In this document: positions 20,217 to 31,025 of the stretch, in pieces | Numbering within the stretch: position 1 is the first letter of the stretch | Layout: each line of letters opens with the position of its first letter | Translations under genes and position numbers: made by a program | Notes under the pieces: model-generated | What the model was told of the DNA's origin: nothing | Database searches by the model: none | The model's input: only the letters and a program-made list of their open reading frames with translations | Assembly: GCF_003201205.1 (NCBI RefSeq) | Contig: NZ_QICN01000003.1 | Coordinates: 310,001 to 374,000 of the forward strand | Source: Sinimarinibacterium flocculans | Lineage (GTDB): Bacteria > Pseudomonadota > Gammaproteobacteria > Nevskiales > Nevskiaceae | Direction: 5' to 3' | DNA: 64,000 nucleotides

Positions 20217-20259
20217 CGGCGGCGCGCAACCGGTCGGGGGAACCGGTCGCGCGCCGCCG
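20217..20259. other. Long inverted repeat in the 3' region of the symporter gene
   Basis: An 18-bp stem with one mismatch (arms 20217-20234 and 20242-20259) and a seven-base loop lies just past the symporter stop codon at 20271. No T-tract follows in the direction of the symporter transcript, so it may stabilise the mRNA 3' end or assist the true terminator at 20040-20091. Confidence 0.55.
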
Positions 20260-20270
20260 GATGCGCCTTT

Positions 20271-21959
20271 TCAGTGCGCGTGCGCGGCACCGGCGCCGCG
20301 CGGCACACGGATGTGCTCGACGATCTGCTGCACGTCCCGCGGCGGCGCCTTGGTCAGTGCCGCCACGGCCGTGGCCACGGCGAAGTTCACGACCATGCCG
20401 ATGGTGCCGAAGCCCTCGGGCGAGACGCCGAGGAACCAGTTGGCCGGCACGTTCGCAGCCGGGTTCACGAACTTGAAGTAGACGATGTAGGCCGCGGTGA
20501 TGCTGATGCCGGTCACCATGCCCGCGATCGCGCCCTCCTTGTTCATGCGTTTGGAGAAGATGCCGAGGATGATCGCCGGGAAGAACGACGAGGCGGCGAG
20601 TCCGAAGGCGAAGGCGACCACCTGGGCGACGAACCCCGGTGGATTGATGCCGAGATAGCCGGCGATGCAGATCGCCACCGCCGCCGCACAGCGCGCGAAC
20701 AGCAGCTCCTGCTTGTCGGTGATGCCGGGCATCAGCGTCTTCTTCAGCAGGTCGTGCGAGATCGACGTCGAGATCACCAGCAGCAGTCCGGCCGCGGTCG
20801 ACAGTGCCGCCGCCAGACCGCCGGCAGCGACCAGCGCGATGACCCAGTTCGGCAGCTTCGCGATCTCCGGGTTGGCCAGCACCATGATGTCGCGGTCGAT
20901 CGTCATCTCGTTGTCGGCGGGCGCGGCGACGTACTGCATCGCGCCGTCGGCGTTCTTGTCCTCCCACTTGATCAGGCCGGTCTTCTCCCAACTCTGCACC
21001 CAGGTCGGCGCCTCGGCGTAGGGCTTGTCGTGGATGGTCTCGATCAGGTTGGTGCGGGCAAAGGCCGCGATGGCCGGAGCCGTCGTGTAGAGGATCGCGA
21101 TGAACACCAGCGCCCAGCCGGCGGAGCGACGGGCGTCGCGCACCTTGGGCACGGTGAAGAAGCGCACGATCACGTGCGGCAGGCCGGCGGTGCCGACCAT
21201 CAGCGCGAGCGTGATGCAGAAGACGTCGATCGTCGGTTTGACCCCCGCGGTGTAGGCGGTGAAACCGAGTTCGGTCACCAGCCCGTCGAGCTTGTCGAGC
21301 AGGTAGACCCCGTCCGCGGTCTTGGCGCCGAAGCCGAGCTGCGGGATCGGGTTGCCGGTCAGCAGCAGCGAGATGAAGATCGCCGGCACCATGTAGGCGA
21401 AGATCAGCACGCAGTACTGTGCGACCTGCGTGTAGGTGATGCCCTTCATGCCGCCGAGCACGGCGTAGAAGAACACGATCGCCATGCCGATGATCACGCC
21501 GGCGGTGATGTCCACCTCGAGGAAGCGCGAGAACACGATGCCGACACCACGCATCTGTCCGGCGACGTAGGTGAACGACACGAAGATCGCGCAGATCACC
21601 GCGACCATGCGCGCCGTCGACGAGTAGTAGCGGTCGCCGACGAAGTCCGGCACGGTGAACTTGCCGAACTTGCGCAGGTAGGGCGCGAGCAGCAGCGCCA
21701 GCAGCACGTAGCCGCCAGTCCAGCCCATCAGGTAGACCGAGCCGTCGCGGCCCATGAAGGCGATCAGGCCGGCCATCGAGATGAACGAGGCGGCGCTCAT
21801 CCAGTCGGCGGCCGTCGCCATGCCGTTGGCCACCGGCGAGACGCCGCCACCGGCGACGTAGTACTCCGAGGTCGATCCGGCGCGCGACCAGATCGCGATG
21901 CCGATGTACAGCACGAAACTCGCGCCGACGATCAGGTAAGTCCAGGTCATGACATCCAT
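20271..21959 (-). CDS. Sodium:solute symporter, VC_2705/ActP-like (probable acetate permease)
   Basis: The 562-residue protein has about thirteen transmembrane helices and SSS-family signatures. These include [27 protein letters not shown] near residues 33-59, a [21 protein letters not shown] segment and [17 protein letters not shown] in the later part. A short adjoining DUF4212 gene marks the VC_2705 subgroup, associated with acetate and related monocarboxylates. It is the second gene of an operon, ten bases after DUF4212. Neighbouring CrbS/CrbR and acs genes support acetate as substrate; this is inference from context. A hairpin and a terminator follow. Confidence 0.9.
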   Translation of the reverse strand: MDVMTWTYLIVGASFVLYIGIAIWSRAGSTSEYYVAGGGVSPVANGMATAADWMSAASFISMAGLIAFMGRDGSVYLMGWTGGYVLLALLLAPYLRKFGKFTVPDFVGDRYYSSTARMVAVICAIFVSFTYVAGQMRGVGIVFSRFLEVDITAGVIIGMAIVFFYAVLGGMKGITYTQVAQYCVLIFAYMVPAIFISLLLTGNPIPQLGFGAKTADGVYLLDKLDGLVTELGFTAYTAGVKPTIDVFCITLALMVGTAGLPHVIVRFFTVPKVRDARRSAGWALVFIAILYTTAPAIAAFARTNLIETIHDKPYAEAPTWVQSWEKTGLIKWEDKNADGAMQYVAAPADNEMTIDRDIMVLANPEIAKLPNWVIALVAAGGLAAALSTAAGLLLVISTSISHDLLKKTLMPGITDKQELLFARCAAAVAICIAGYLGINPPGFVAQVVAFAFGLAASSFFPAIILGIFSKRMNKEGAIAGMVTGISITAAYIVYFKFVNPAANVPANWFLGVSPEGFGTIGMVVNFAVATAVAALTKAPPRDVQQIVEHIRVPRGAGAAHAH

Positions 21960-21969
21960 GCTGATCTCC

Positions 21970-22236
21970 TTAGTCCTCGTGGACGTCGTGCTCGCGATCG
22001 AGCTTGTTCATGCGCCAGACGTAGACGAAGATCAGCGCGACGAAGACGTAGATGGATCCCTGCTGGGCAAACCAGAAGCCGAGCTTGAAGCCGGCGATGC
22101 GGAACTGGTCGAGCCAGTCGGCCAGCAGGATGCCGGCCCCGTAGGACACCGCGAACCAGACCGCCAGCAGCCACAGGACCAGCCGGATGTTGGCTTTCCA
22201 GTAGGCTTCCGCGGCCGCCGATGTGTTCTCAGCCAT
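21970..22236 (-). CDS. DUF4212 small membrane subunit of the sodium:solute symporter
   Basis: This 88-residue protein has two transmembrane helices ([20 protein letters not shown] and a second around [17 protein letters not shown]). Its conserved start is [13 protein letters not shown], as in DUF4212 proteins that are nearly always encoded just before VC_2705-type symporters. The ATG at 22236 is preceded at the right distance by GAGGAGGAG, which decides the start against an in-frame ATG seven codons upstream. Two copies of the proposed CrbR palindrome lie 73 and 106 bases upstream. Confidence 0.93.
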   Translation of the reverse strand: MAENTSAAAEAYWKANIRLVLWLLAVWFAVSYGAGILLADWLDQFRIAGFKLGFWFAQQGSIYVFVALIFVYVWRMNKLDREHDVHED

Positions 22237-22278
22237 TGATTGCTCCTCCTCATGCACGCGCGAAATGCGTCGACGGCC

Positions 22279-22284
22279 AATCTA
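22279..22284 (-). promoter_or_regulatory. Candidate -10 element of the DUF4212-symporter operon
   Basis: TAGATT on the minus strand lies 42 bases before the ATG. A transcript start about seven bases downstream would place the centre of the nearer palindrome (22310-22321) near -43, the usual position for an activator touching RNA polymerase. No good -35 box is visible, as expected for an activator-dependent promoter. The assignment is by eye. Confidence 0.4.
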
Positions 22285-22309
22285 GCAACCGCATCGGCTC
22301 CGGCCATCA

Positions 22310-22354
22310 CGACTTTGGTCTAAGCCCCGGACCGGCCGGCTGCGACTTTGGTCG
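22310..22354. promoter_or_regulatory. Two candidate CrbR operator palindromes (symporter and crbS promoters)
   Basis: CGACTTTGGTCT (22310-22321) and CGACTTTGGTCG (22343-22354) are two copies of one near-palindrome with centres 33 bases apart. They lie between the divergent symporter operon and the CrbS-like kinase gene. Related copies lie before the porin and acs genes. Binding by the CrbR-like regulator is inferred from this distribution. Confidence 0.5.
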
Positions 22355-22434
22355 CAGGAAGGGGCGTCCGCGCGCACGCCGGGCGCGCGCGTGACTACAC
22401 TGCGCGATCCATCGCCGCACCGGGGGAGGAGCAG

Positions 22435-25400
22435 GTGTCGGGCTGGTCGCTGCTGGTCATCTCTGCCGTCTATGTCGGCCTGTTGTTCGCGATCGCCTAC
22501 TGGGGCGACCGGCGCGCCGCGCGCCGCCCGTCCGCGGCGCCCCGCCCCCTGATCTACAGCCTCGCGCTCGCGGTCTACTGCACCTCCTGGACCTTCTACG
22601 GCGCCGTGGGCCGCGCCGCCGACAGCGGCTGGGACTACCTGCCGATCTATCTCGGGCCGATGCTCGTCTTCCTGCTCGGCGGGCCGATGCTGGAGCGTCT
22701 GGTCGTGCTCTGCCGTCATCACAACATCACGTCGATCGCCGACTTCATCGGCGCGCGCTACGGCCGCCGCCAGGCGCTGGCCAGCCTGGTGACGGTGATT
22801 GCGGTGATCGGCGTGCTGCCCTACCTCGCGCTGCAACTCAAGGCCGTGGCCGACTCGCTGCGCGTGATGACGCAGCCGTCGCCGGCCGGCGGCAGCTGGC
22901 TGGGCGACGGTGCACTGGTGACGGCAGCGCTGCTGAGCGCCTTCGCCATCCTCTTCGGTACGCGACAGGTCTCGTCGAGCGAGAGCCACCATGGCCTGGT
23001 GCTGGCCGTGGCCTTCGAGTCCGTGGTCAAGCTGCTGGCCTTCGTCGCCGTCGGCCTGTACGCCGCCTACGGCGTCTTCGACGGCATGGGCGACGCGATT
23101 ACCGCGGCCCTCGGACAGCCGCGCGTCACCGAGGCGATGGCGCGCCCGGACTGGATGACCGGCTTCATCGCGCAGACCGTGCTGGCGATGGCAGCCATCG
23201 TCTGCCTGCCGCGACAGTTCCAGATCATGGTCGTCGAGAACAACCACCGCAGCGAGCTGCGCACGGCACGCTGGGTGTTCCCGTTCTACCTGCTGCTGGT
23301 GTCGGTCTTCGTGCTGCCGATCGCCGCCGCCGGCGCGCTGACCGCAGGCAGCGGCGCGCAGCCGGACATGTACGTGCTCAGCGTGCCGCTGGCCGGCGAA
23401 CGCGCGCAGCTCGCTCTGGCCGCGTACATCGGCGGCTTCTCGGCGGCGACCAGCATGGTCATCGTCTCCGCGATCGCACTGTCGACGATGCTCAGCAACG
23501 AGTTGGTGATGCCGGCACTGCTGCGCTGGCACCCGCTGGGGATTGCGCGCGGCAAGGACCTGTCCGGGCTGATCAAGACCGTGCGCCGCATCAGCATCGT
23601 CCTGCTGCTGGCGTTCGCCTACCTGTACACGCGGGTCATCGCCGACCGTACGCTGACCTCGATCGGCCTGCTGTCCTTCGCTGCCGTGCTGCAGTTCGCG
23701 CCGGCACTGATCGGCGGCCTGTACTGGCGGCGCGGCACGCACCAGGGGGTGCTCGCTGGTCTGGTCGCCGGCTTCGCGATCTGGGCGTACACGCTGATGC
23801 TGCCGGCCCTGCTCGGTGCCGACAGCGTGCTGCTGCGCGAGGGTCCGTTTGGCATCGGCTGGCTGCGACCGCATGCGCTGTTCGGCATCGACTGGCTGGA
23901 CTCGGTCACCCACGGCACGGTCTGGAGCCTGGCGTTCAACCTCGCCGGCTACGTGCTGGTGTCCGGCTGGGTCACACCGGGTCTGCGCGACCATCTGCAC
24001 GCCGTGCGCTTCATCGATGTCGCGGCGCCCGCCCCGGCTGCCGGCGGCGACATCGCCGGCACCGCCACCGTCGGCGACCTGCGCATCCTGCTGGAACGGT
24101 TCTTCGGTACGGATCGCGCCGCCGAGCTGCTGCGCGAATACGGCCGGCGCGTCGGCAGCACGCTGCAGGACCGCGACCGCGCGACGCCGCAGATGCTGCG
24201 CACCAGCGAGCGCCTGCTCACCGGCGCACTCGGCGCCTCCTCGGCGCGCGTGGTGATGTCGGCGATGCTGCGCGGTCGCGACATGCAGGTGGAGGACGTG
24301 ATCCGCGTGCTCGACGAGACCTCGCATGCGCTGCAGTTCTCGCGGGAGCTGCTGCAGGCGGCCCTCGAGCATCTGCCGCAGGGCGTCAGCGTCGTCGACC
24401 AGGAGCTGCGCCTGGTTGCCTGGAACCGGCGCTACGTGGAGCTGTTCGACTACCCGCCGGATCTGGTCGTGCAGGAGCAGCCGATCGAGGACCTGCTGCG
24501 CTACAACGCACGCCGCGGCCTGCTCGGCACCGACGAGGACCGTTCCATCGAGGCGCTGGTGGAACGCCGCCTCGAGCACATGCGCGCCGGCCGCGCGCAC
24601 GAGCACGAACGGCGCATGCCCGACGGCAGCGTGATCCAGATCCGCGGCAACCCGATGCCCGGCGGCGGCTTCGTCACCAGCTATACCGACGTGACCGCCT
24701 ACAAGCAGGCCGAGGCACGACTGCAGGATCTCGCCGACACGCTCGAGCAGCGCGTGCGCGAGCGCACCGACGAGCTTTCGCACCTTGCCGGCGAGCTGGC
24801 CCTGGCCAAGTCGGCGGCGGAACGCGCGAACGCGGCCAAGACGCGCTTTCTCGCCGCCGCCTCGCACGACCTCGTGCAACCGATCAGCGCCGCCCGGCTG
24901 TTCGTCGCCGCGCGCGATCCGGCGCGTCTCGACGCCCAGGCCGACGCGCTGATGCGCAATGTCGAGGGCTCGCTCAACGCCGCCGAACGCCTGCTCTCCG
25001 CCCTGCTCGACATCTCGCGCCTGGACGCCGGCGCCCTGCCGGTGCGCCGCGAACACGTTCCGCTGCGCGACATCCTCGGCCCGCTGGCCGCGGAGTTCTC
25101 GGTGCTGGCCCAGGAGCGCGGCCTGCGCCTGCGCGCGCGCAGCAGCCGGCACGTCGTGCACAGCGACCCGGGCCTGCTGCGCCGCATCCTGCAGAACTTC
25201 CTGTCGAACGCGATGCGCTACACCGAGAAGGGCGGCGTGCTCATCGGATGCCGCCGCGCCGGACGCGACCTGCGCATCGAGGTCTGGGACAGCGGACCGG
25301 GCATCGACCCGGCGCGCCAGCACGAGATCTTCGAGGAGTTCCGGCGCCTGCACAGCCACGATGCGCTGGGCGAGCGCGGCATGGGCCTGGGCCTGGCGAT

Positions 25401-25926
25401 TGCCGAGCGCAGCGCACGACTGCTCGGCCACAGCATCGGCCTGCGCTCGGTGCCGGGGCGCGGCAGCGTGTTCTGGGTCTGCGTGCCGCTCGGCAACGCC
25501 GCCGCCGTGCAGGCGCCGCTGGCGGTGCCGCCTCGACCCGCACCCGGTTTCGGCGGTGTGCGCGTACTGTGCATCGAGAACGAGGCCGACGTGCTCGCCG
25601 GCCTGCGCGCGCTGCTCGAAAGCTGGGGATGCCGCGTCATCGGCTGCCGCAATCTCGACGACGCGCTGCACGAGGCCTCGAGTCCGCCGCCGGACCTGGT
25701 GATGGCCGACTACCACCTCGACGACGGCGCCTCGGGAATCGATGCCCTCGATGCACTGCAGGCCCGCTGGGGCCAGCCGGTCCCCGGCATCGTCATCACT
25801 GCCGATCACACGCCGCAGGCGCGCCAGTCGGCCCTCGAACGCGGCTACGCCTTCCTGCCCAAGCCGGTCGCCGTCGCCAAGCTGCGCGCCCTGATGAACC
25901 GTCTGCTGGCGGCGCGGCCCTCGTAG
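22435..25926 (+). CDS. crbS: CrbS/MxtR-like hybrid symporter-histidine kinase
   Basis: The 1163-residue protein begins with a complete SLC5-type sodium:solute symporter domain (about residues 1-505). It continues with a STAC-like linker (about 535-615), a PAS domain (about 640-740) and a kinase core with phospho-acceptor His811 (AAASHDLVQP). The ATP lobe shows SNAMRYTEKGG, WDSGPGI and GMGLGLAIAERSARLLGH, and a C-terminal receiver has Asp1092 (MADYHLDDG). Such kinases sense or are gated by imported solutes and in several Gammaproteobacteria control acetyl-CoA synthetase. The GTG at 22435 is chosen because GGGGGAGGAG sits just upstream. The convergent gene downstream encodes its likely response regulator. 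Confidence 0.9.
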   Translation: MSGWSLLVISAVYVGLLFAIAYWGDRRAARRPSAAPRPLIYSLALAVYCTSWTFYGAVGRAADSGWDYLPIYLGPMLVFLLGGPMLERLVVLCRHHNITSIADFIGARYGRRQALASLVTVIAVIGVLPYLALQLKAVADSLRVMTQPSPAGGSWLGDGALVTAALLSAFAILFGTRQVSSSESHHGLVLAVAFESVVKLLAFVAVGLYAAYGVFDGMGDAITAALGQPRVTEAMARPDWMTGFIAQTVLAMAAIVCLPRQFQIMVVENNHRSELRTARWVFPFYLLLVSVFVLPIAAAGALTAGSGAQPDMYVLSVPLAGERAQLALAAYIGGFSAATSMVIVSAIALSTMLSNELVMPALLRWHPLGIARGKDLSGLIKTVRRISIVLLLAFAYLYTRVIADRTLTSIGLLSFAAVLQFAPALIGGLYWRRGTHQGVLAGLVAGFAIWAYTLMLPALLGADSVLLREGPFGIGWLRPHALFGIDWLDSVTHGTVWSLAFNLAGYVLVSGWVTPGLRDHLHAVRFIDVAAPAPAAGGDIAGTATVGDLRILLERFFGTDRAAELLREYGRRVGSTLQDRDRATPQMLRTSERLLTGALGASSARVVMSAMLRGRDMQVEDVIRVLDETSHALQFSRELLQAALEHLPQGVSVVDQELRLVAWNRRYVELFDYPPDLVVQEQPIEDLLRYNARRGLLGTDEDRSIEALVERRLEHMRAGRAHEHERRMPDGSVIQIRGNPMPGGGFVTSYTDVTAYKQAEARLQDLADTLEQRVRERTDELSHLAGELALAKSAAERANAAKTRFLAAASHDLVQPISAARLFVAARDPARLDAQADALMRNVEGSLNAAERLLSALLDISRLDAGALPVRREHVPLRDILGPLAAEFSVLAQERGLRLRARSSRHVVHSDPGLLRRILQNFLSNAMRYTEKGGVLIGCRRAGRDLRIEVWDSGPGIDPARQHEIFEEFRRLHSHDALGERGMGLGLAIAERSARLLGHSIGLRSVPGRGSVFWVCVPLGNAAAVQAPLAVPPRPAPGFGGVRVLCIENEADVLAGLRALLESWGCRVIGCRNLDDALHEASSPPPDLVMADYHLDDGASGIDALDALQARWGQPVPGIVITADHTPQARQSALERGYAFLPKPVAVAKLRALMNRLLAARPS

Positions 25927-25942
25927 ACCCTGCCCGAGCCGC

Positions 25943-26620
25943 TCAGGGTTCGACGTCGTCGGGGACCTGCAGCGACGCTTCCTCTACATCACGCAGGCGC
26001 TGCGCGAGCAGCGCGGCCTGCGTGCGGCGGATGAAGCCGAGCTTGTTGAGGATCGCCGTCATGTGCGCCTTGACGGTCGCTTCCATCACGCCCAGTTCGA
26101 AGGCGATCTGCTTGTTGAGCCGGCCGTCGGCCAGCATCATGAACACGCGGTGCTGCTGCGGCGACAGGCTGGCGATGCGCTGTGCCAGCTCGCGCTCGGC
26201 GTCGGCGGGCGGCGGTGCATCGGCGAGCTGCGGCGGCGTCCAGATGCCGCCGGCCAGCACCGCCTCCAGCGCGGCCGCGATCTGCTCGAACCCGCAGGAC
26301 TTGGGGATGTAGCCGGAGGCGCCGAAGTCCAGCGCGCGCCGGATCACCGTCGGTTCCTCGCGGCCGGAGACGACCACGACGGGAATGTCCGGATACTCGC
26401 CGCGCAGGAACAGCAGCGACGAGAAGCCTTGCGCACCCGGCATCTGCAGGTCGAGCAGCACCAGGTCGACCTCGCTGCCGTCGCCGACGCCATCGCGCAG
26501 GGCATCGAAATCCGCAACCTCGCGCAGCGTGGCGTCGGGCAGCAGCCGTCGCAGCGCCTGCACGAGCGCGGCACGGAACAGCGGATGATCGTCGGCGACG
26601 ATGACCGTCTGCGCGTTCAT
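25943..26620 (-). CDS. crbR: CrbR/ErdR-like LuxR-family response regulator
   Basis: The 225-residue protein has an N-terminal receiver domain with acidic pair Asp10/Asp11, phospho-acceptor Asp57 (LLDLQMPG) and the conserved Lys in IPKSCG. A C-terminal LuxR-type helix-turn-helix spans about residues 155-210 (LSPQQHRVF, NKQIAFELGVMEATVKAHM). It is the expected partner of the CrbS-like kinase whose gene converges on it, 16 bases apart. The ATG at 26620 is preferred to upstream starts because the receiver fold begins at once (TVIVADDHPLF). Regulators of this group activate acs and acetate uptake genes. Confidence 0.9.
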   Translation of the reverse strand: MNAQTVIVADDHPLFRAALVQALRRLLPDATLREVADFDALRDGVGDGSEVDLVLLDLQMPGAQGFSSLLFLRGEYPDIPVVVVSGREEPTVIRRALDFGASGYIPKSCGFEQIAAALEAVLAGGIWTPPQLADAPPPADAERELAQRIASLSPQQHRVFMMLADGRLNKQIAFELGVMEATVKAHMTAILNKLGFIRRTQAALLAQRLRDVEEASLQVPDDVEP

Positions 26621-26685
26621 GGCCCGAGTGTATCCCCCGACACCGGCATCGCCCATGCTGATCGATCCGGAACGGCCATCGTATT

Positions 26686-26725
26686 CGACCTTGGTCGTAG
26701 TCCCCGCGCGATTCGACCAAGGACG
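26686..26725. promoter_or_regulatory. Two candidate CrbR operator palindromes (porin and crbR promoters)
   Basis: CGACCTTGGTCG (26686-26697, a perfect palindrome apart from the central bases) and CGACCAAGGACG (26714-26725) have centres 28 bases apart between crbR and the divergent porin gene. The nearer site ends 79 bases before the porin ATG and the farther 107. These distances almost equal those at the symporter operon. Confidence 0.5.
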
Positions 26726-26804
26726 AATGGTCGCCGCGTCAGGCCGCACGCACAGTCCCTCCTCGAAGCGCCGTCGACGGCGCACACAACGACGAGGAGA
26801 CGGC

Positions 26805-28007
26805 ATGAACGGGAACGACACTCACACCGGACCGGCGCGGCGCGCGCCGCAGTGGCTGGGCAGCGCGGTGGCGGCGACACTGGCCTGCGGCGCCGGCGGC
26901 GCGCAGGCCGGCGAAGCCAAGGTCGGCGACACGACCCTGAGCTGGGGCGGCTACGTCAAGCTCGACGTGCTCTACAGCAGCTTCTCCGAAGGCGAGATCG
27001 CGCAGAGCACGTCGCGCGACCTGTACGTCCCGTCGACGATTCCGGTCTCGTCCGGTGGCGGCGAGAGCTACGATGCGCTCGATTTCCACGCCAAGGAAAC
27101 GCGCCTGTTCCTCGGCGCGAAGACCCCGCTGGAGAACGGCGTGACGCTGGGCGCGCACATCGAGTTCGATTTCATCGTCAACCAGGGCAACGGCAACGAG
27201 GTCGTCACCAACGCCTACAACCCCGGCCTGCGCCGCGCCTTCATCACCTACGGCAACTGGCTGCTGGGCCAGGACTGGAGCACCTTCCACAACATGGGTT
27301 CGCTGCCGGAAACCCTGGACTTCGTCGCCTTTCCGACCGACGGCACCGTCTTCAGCCGTCAGCCGATGGTGCGCTACAGCGCCGGCAATTTCTCCATTGC
27401 CGCGGAAAACCCCGAGACCACCATCAACAGCGCCGGCACCGTCAGCGCCAAGAACGATGGCCGCGTCCCCGACCTGATGGCGCGCTGGATCGCGCCGGTC
27501 GGCAACGGCGGCAACTTCGGCATCGCCGGCGTCGTGCGCCAGCTCTCGGTCGACGACGCGGGCGGTCTCGACGCCACCGAGATGGGCTATGGCGTCAGCG
27601 TGTCCGGCAAGCTCGTGCTCGGCCCGAGCGACGACATCCGTTTCCAGGCCAACTGGGGCGACGGCATCGGCCGCTACATCGGCCTCGGCATTTCCGCCGA
27701 CGCGGTCGTCGACGGGAATGACATCGAGCCGATCGGCATCGCCGCCGGCTATGTCGCCTATCGCCACGCCTGGACCGGCAAGCTGCGGACCACGGTCACG
27801 GCATCGGCCTTCCAGGCCGACAACGACGTGGTGCTCACCGGCGACGGCGTGACCAAGAGTGTGGTCAGCGGCAGCATCAACCTGCTGTATTCGCCGGTGT
27901 CGAAGATCACGGTCGGCGCCGAGTACCGGCATGCCGAACGCGAGATCGAGTCCGGTGCGGACGGCAGCCTCGACCGGCTGCAGTTCTCGGCCAAGTACGT
28001 GTTCTGA
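26805..28007 (+). CDS. DcaP-like trimeric outer-membrane porin
   Basis: The 400-residue protein has a signal peptide (cleavage near AGGAQAGEA). It then shows an alternating beta-barrel pattern ending in the terminal aromatic of an outer-membrane protein (FSAKYVF). The segments LSWGGYVKLDVLYSSFS and FITYGNWLLGQDWSTFHN match DcaP-family porins, which pass organic acids and other small anions. The ATG at 26805 has GAGGAGA just upstream. Its place between crbR and acs, and the shared palindromes, suggest that it admits acetate or related acids; this is inference. Confidence 0.85.
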   Translation: MNGNDTHTGPARRAPQWLGSAVAATLACGAGGAQAGEAKVGDTTLSWGGYVKLDVLYSSFSEGEIAQSTSRDLYVPSTIPVSSGGGESYDALDFHAKETRLFLGAKTPLENGVTLGAHIEFDFIVNQGNGNEVVTNAYNPGLRRAFITYGNWLLGQDWSTFHNMGSLPETLDFVAFPTDGTVFSRQPMVRYSAGNFSIAAENPETTINSAGTVSAKNDGRVPDLMARWIAPVGNGGNFGIAGVVRQLSVDDAGGLDATEMGYGVSVSGKLVLGPSDDIRFQANWGDGIGRYIGLGISADAVVDGNDIEPIGIAAGYVAYRHAWTGKLRTTVTASAFQADNDVVLTGDGVTKSVVSGSINLLYSPVSKITVGAEYRHAEREIESGADGSLDRLQFSAKYVF

Positions 28008-28045
28008 TGCCGCTTGACCGAATCTGATCCAGCGGTTCCCGGTGA

Positions 28046-28079
28046 CGGGCCGCCGCCGGTGGACGCCGGCGGCGGCCCG
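28046..28079. terminator. GC-rich hairpin between porin and acs
   Basis: A perfect 14-bp stem (CGGGCCGCCGCCGG with its complement) and a six-base loop lie 39 bases after the porin stop codon. There is no T-tract, so it may only attenuate read-through into acs or stabilise the porin mRNA. Confidence 0.5.
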
Positions 28080-28084
28080 TGCCA

Positions 28085-28096
28085 TAACCAAGGTCC
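28085..28096. promoter_or_regulatory. Candidate CrbR operator before acs
   Basis: TAACCAAGGTCC matches 9 of 12 positions of the CGACCAAGGTCG form found twice at the porin and symporter promoters. It lies 60 bases before the acs ATG. It is weaker than the other copies and no second copy is evident here. Confidence 0.35.
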
Positions 28097-28156
28097 CCCG
28101 GCGCGCATGCGCGCTCACCACCAGACCCCACAGACAGACCCAGAGAGGAGGCCGAA

Positions 28157-30133
<1,977 letters not shown>

Positions 30134-30251
30134 AACCCGGCGGCCCGTTCTGCGTCCCCGCACCTGGGGACGGTGCCTTCCAGGCCCGTCCCCGCTTGAG
30201 GCGCACCCCCGTGCCGACGACAATGCGCGCAAAAGGGGAAGCGCGCGCATC

Positions 30252-30989
30252 ATGCCCAAGCTGGTATTCGAGAAAGATGGAGCCGTCCGGGAATGGGATC
30301 TCGGCTCCTTTCTGGTTGCGATCGGACGTCGTCCGGACAACAACATCGTGCTCGACGACAAGTTCGTCTCGGGCCGCCATGCCGTGATCGGCTTCGAGCA
30401 GGGCCGCTACTACGTCGAGGACCTGAAGAGCAGCAACGGCACGCTGCTGAACGGCAAGCCGGTACAACGCACCCCGCTCGACGATGGCGATACCATCCGC
30501 ATTGGCGCGCTGGAAATCCGTTTCGTCGACCGGCCGGCGCCGAGCATTCCGCTGGTGCCGACGACGCCGGTCAGCGCGCCCGACCCGTCGGCGACCGCAG
30601 AAGCCGACCTGCTCGACGAACTGGTCGGCTCGATCCGCTCGCACCGCGAGCGCGAGCAGCGCGAACGCGAAGAGGCCACCGCACGCGTCGCCGAGGAGTG
30701 GGAGAAGCTGCTGACGATGGCCGAGCAGCTCAAGGCCAAGGTCGCCGGCGATCCGCGGGTCAAGCACTTCGGCATCGACCGCAAGGCCGCCGACGTGATG
30801 ATCCGCATCCAGCGCGAAGCCCGCGGGCCGCAGAAGCTGATCACGCTGGCGCTGCGCCACCCCGACTACCGCGGGCAGGTCCTGACCGGCATCTGGCTGA
30901 TCCGCACTGACGAACCCGAGCGCTGCCTGCCGACGGCACAGGCCGTCGGCACCGAACTGGTCCGCGAACTGGCCTTCCTGCTCGCCTGA
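30252..30989 (+). CDS. FHA domain protein
   Basis: The 245-residue cytoplasmic protein starts with a forkhead-associated domain (residues 1-95) with the phosphothreonine-binding set Arg26, Ser40, His43 and Asn62 (SSNG). A Pro-rich linker follows, then a charged Arg/Glu-rich helix that may form a coiled coil (about 125-175). The C-terminal domain is unrecognised (about 175-245, with LALRHPDYRGQVLTGIWLIRT). It probably docks to a phosphorylated partner, but no Ser/Thr kinase gene is adjacent. It stands alone, 118 bases after acs, and converges with the PQQ dehydrogenase gene. Confidence 0.88.
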   Translation: MPKLVFEKDGAVREWDLGSFLVAIGRRPDNNIVLDDKFVSGRHAVIGFEQGRYYVEDLKSSNGTLLNGKPVQRTPLDDGDTIRIGALEIRFVDRPAPSIPLVPTTPVSAPDPSATAEADLLDELVGSIRSHREREQREREEATARVAEEWEKLLTMAEQLKAKVAGDPRVKHFGIDRKAADVMIRIQREARGPQKLITLALRHPDYRGQVLTGIWLIRTDEPERCLPTAQAVGTELVRELAFLLA

Positions 30990-31025
30990 TCCGGCGACGG
31001 ACTGCCGCCTTCCGGGCGGACGCGG

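Noticed and set aside
22282-25809. A 1175-residue open frame on the minus strand
   Set aside because: It lies antisense to the CrbS-like kinase, whose domains and motifs are complete; the open frame is a by-product of high GC content.
30154-30171. GTCCCC/GGGGAC hairpin after acs as a terminator
   Set aside because: Only six base pairs with no T-tract; not distinguishable from chance in GC-rich DNA.
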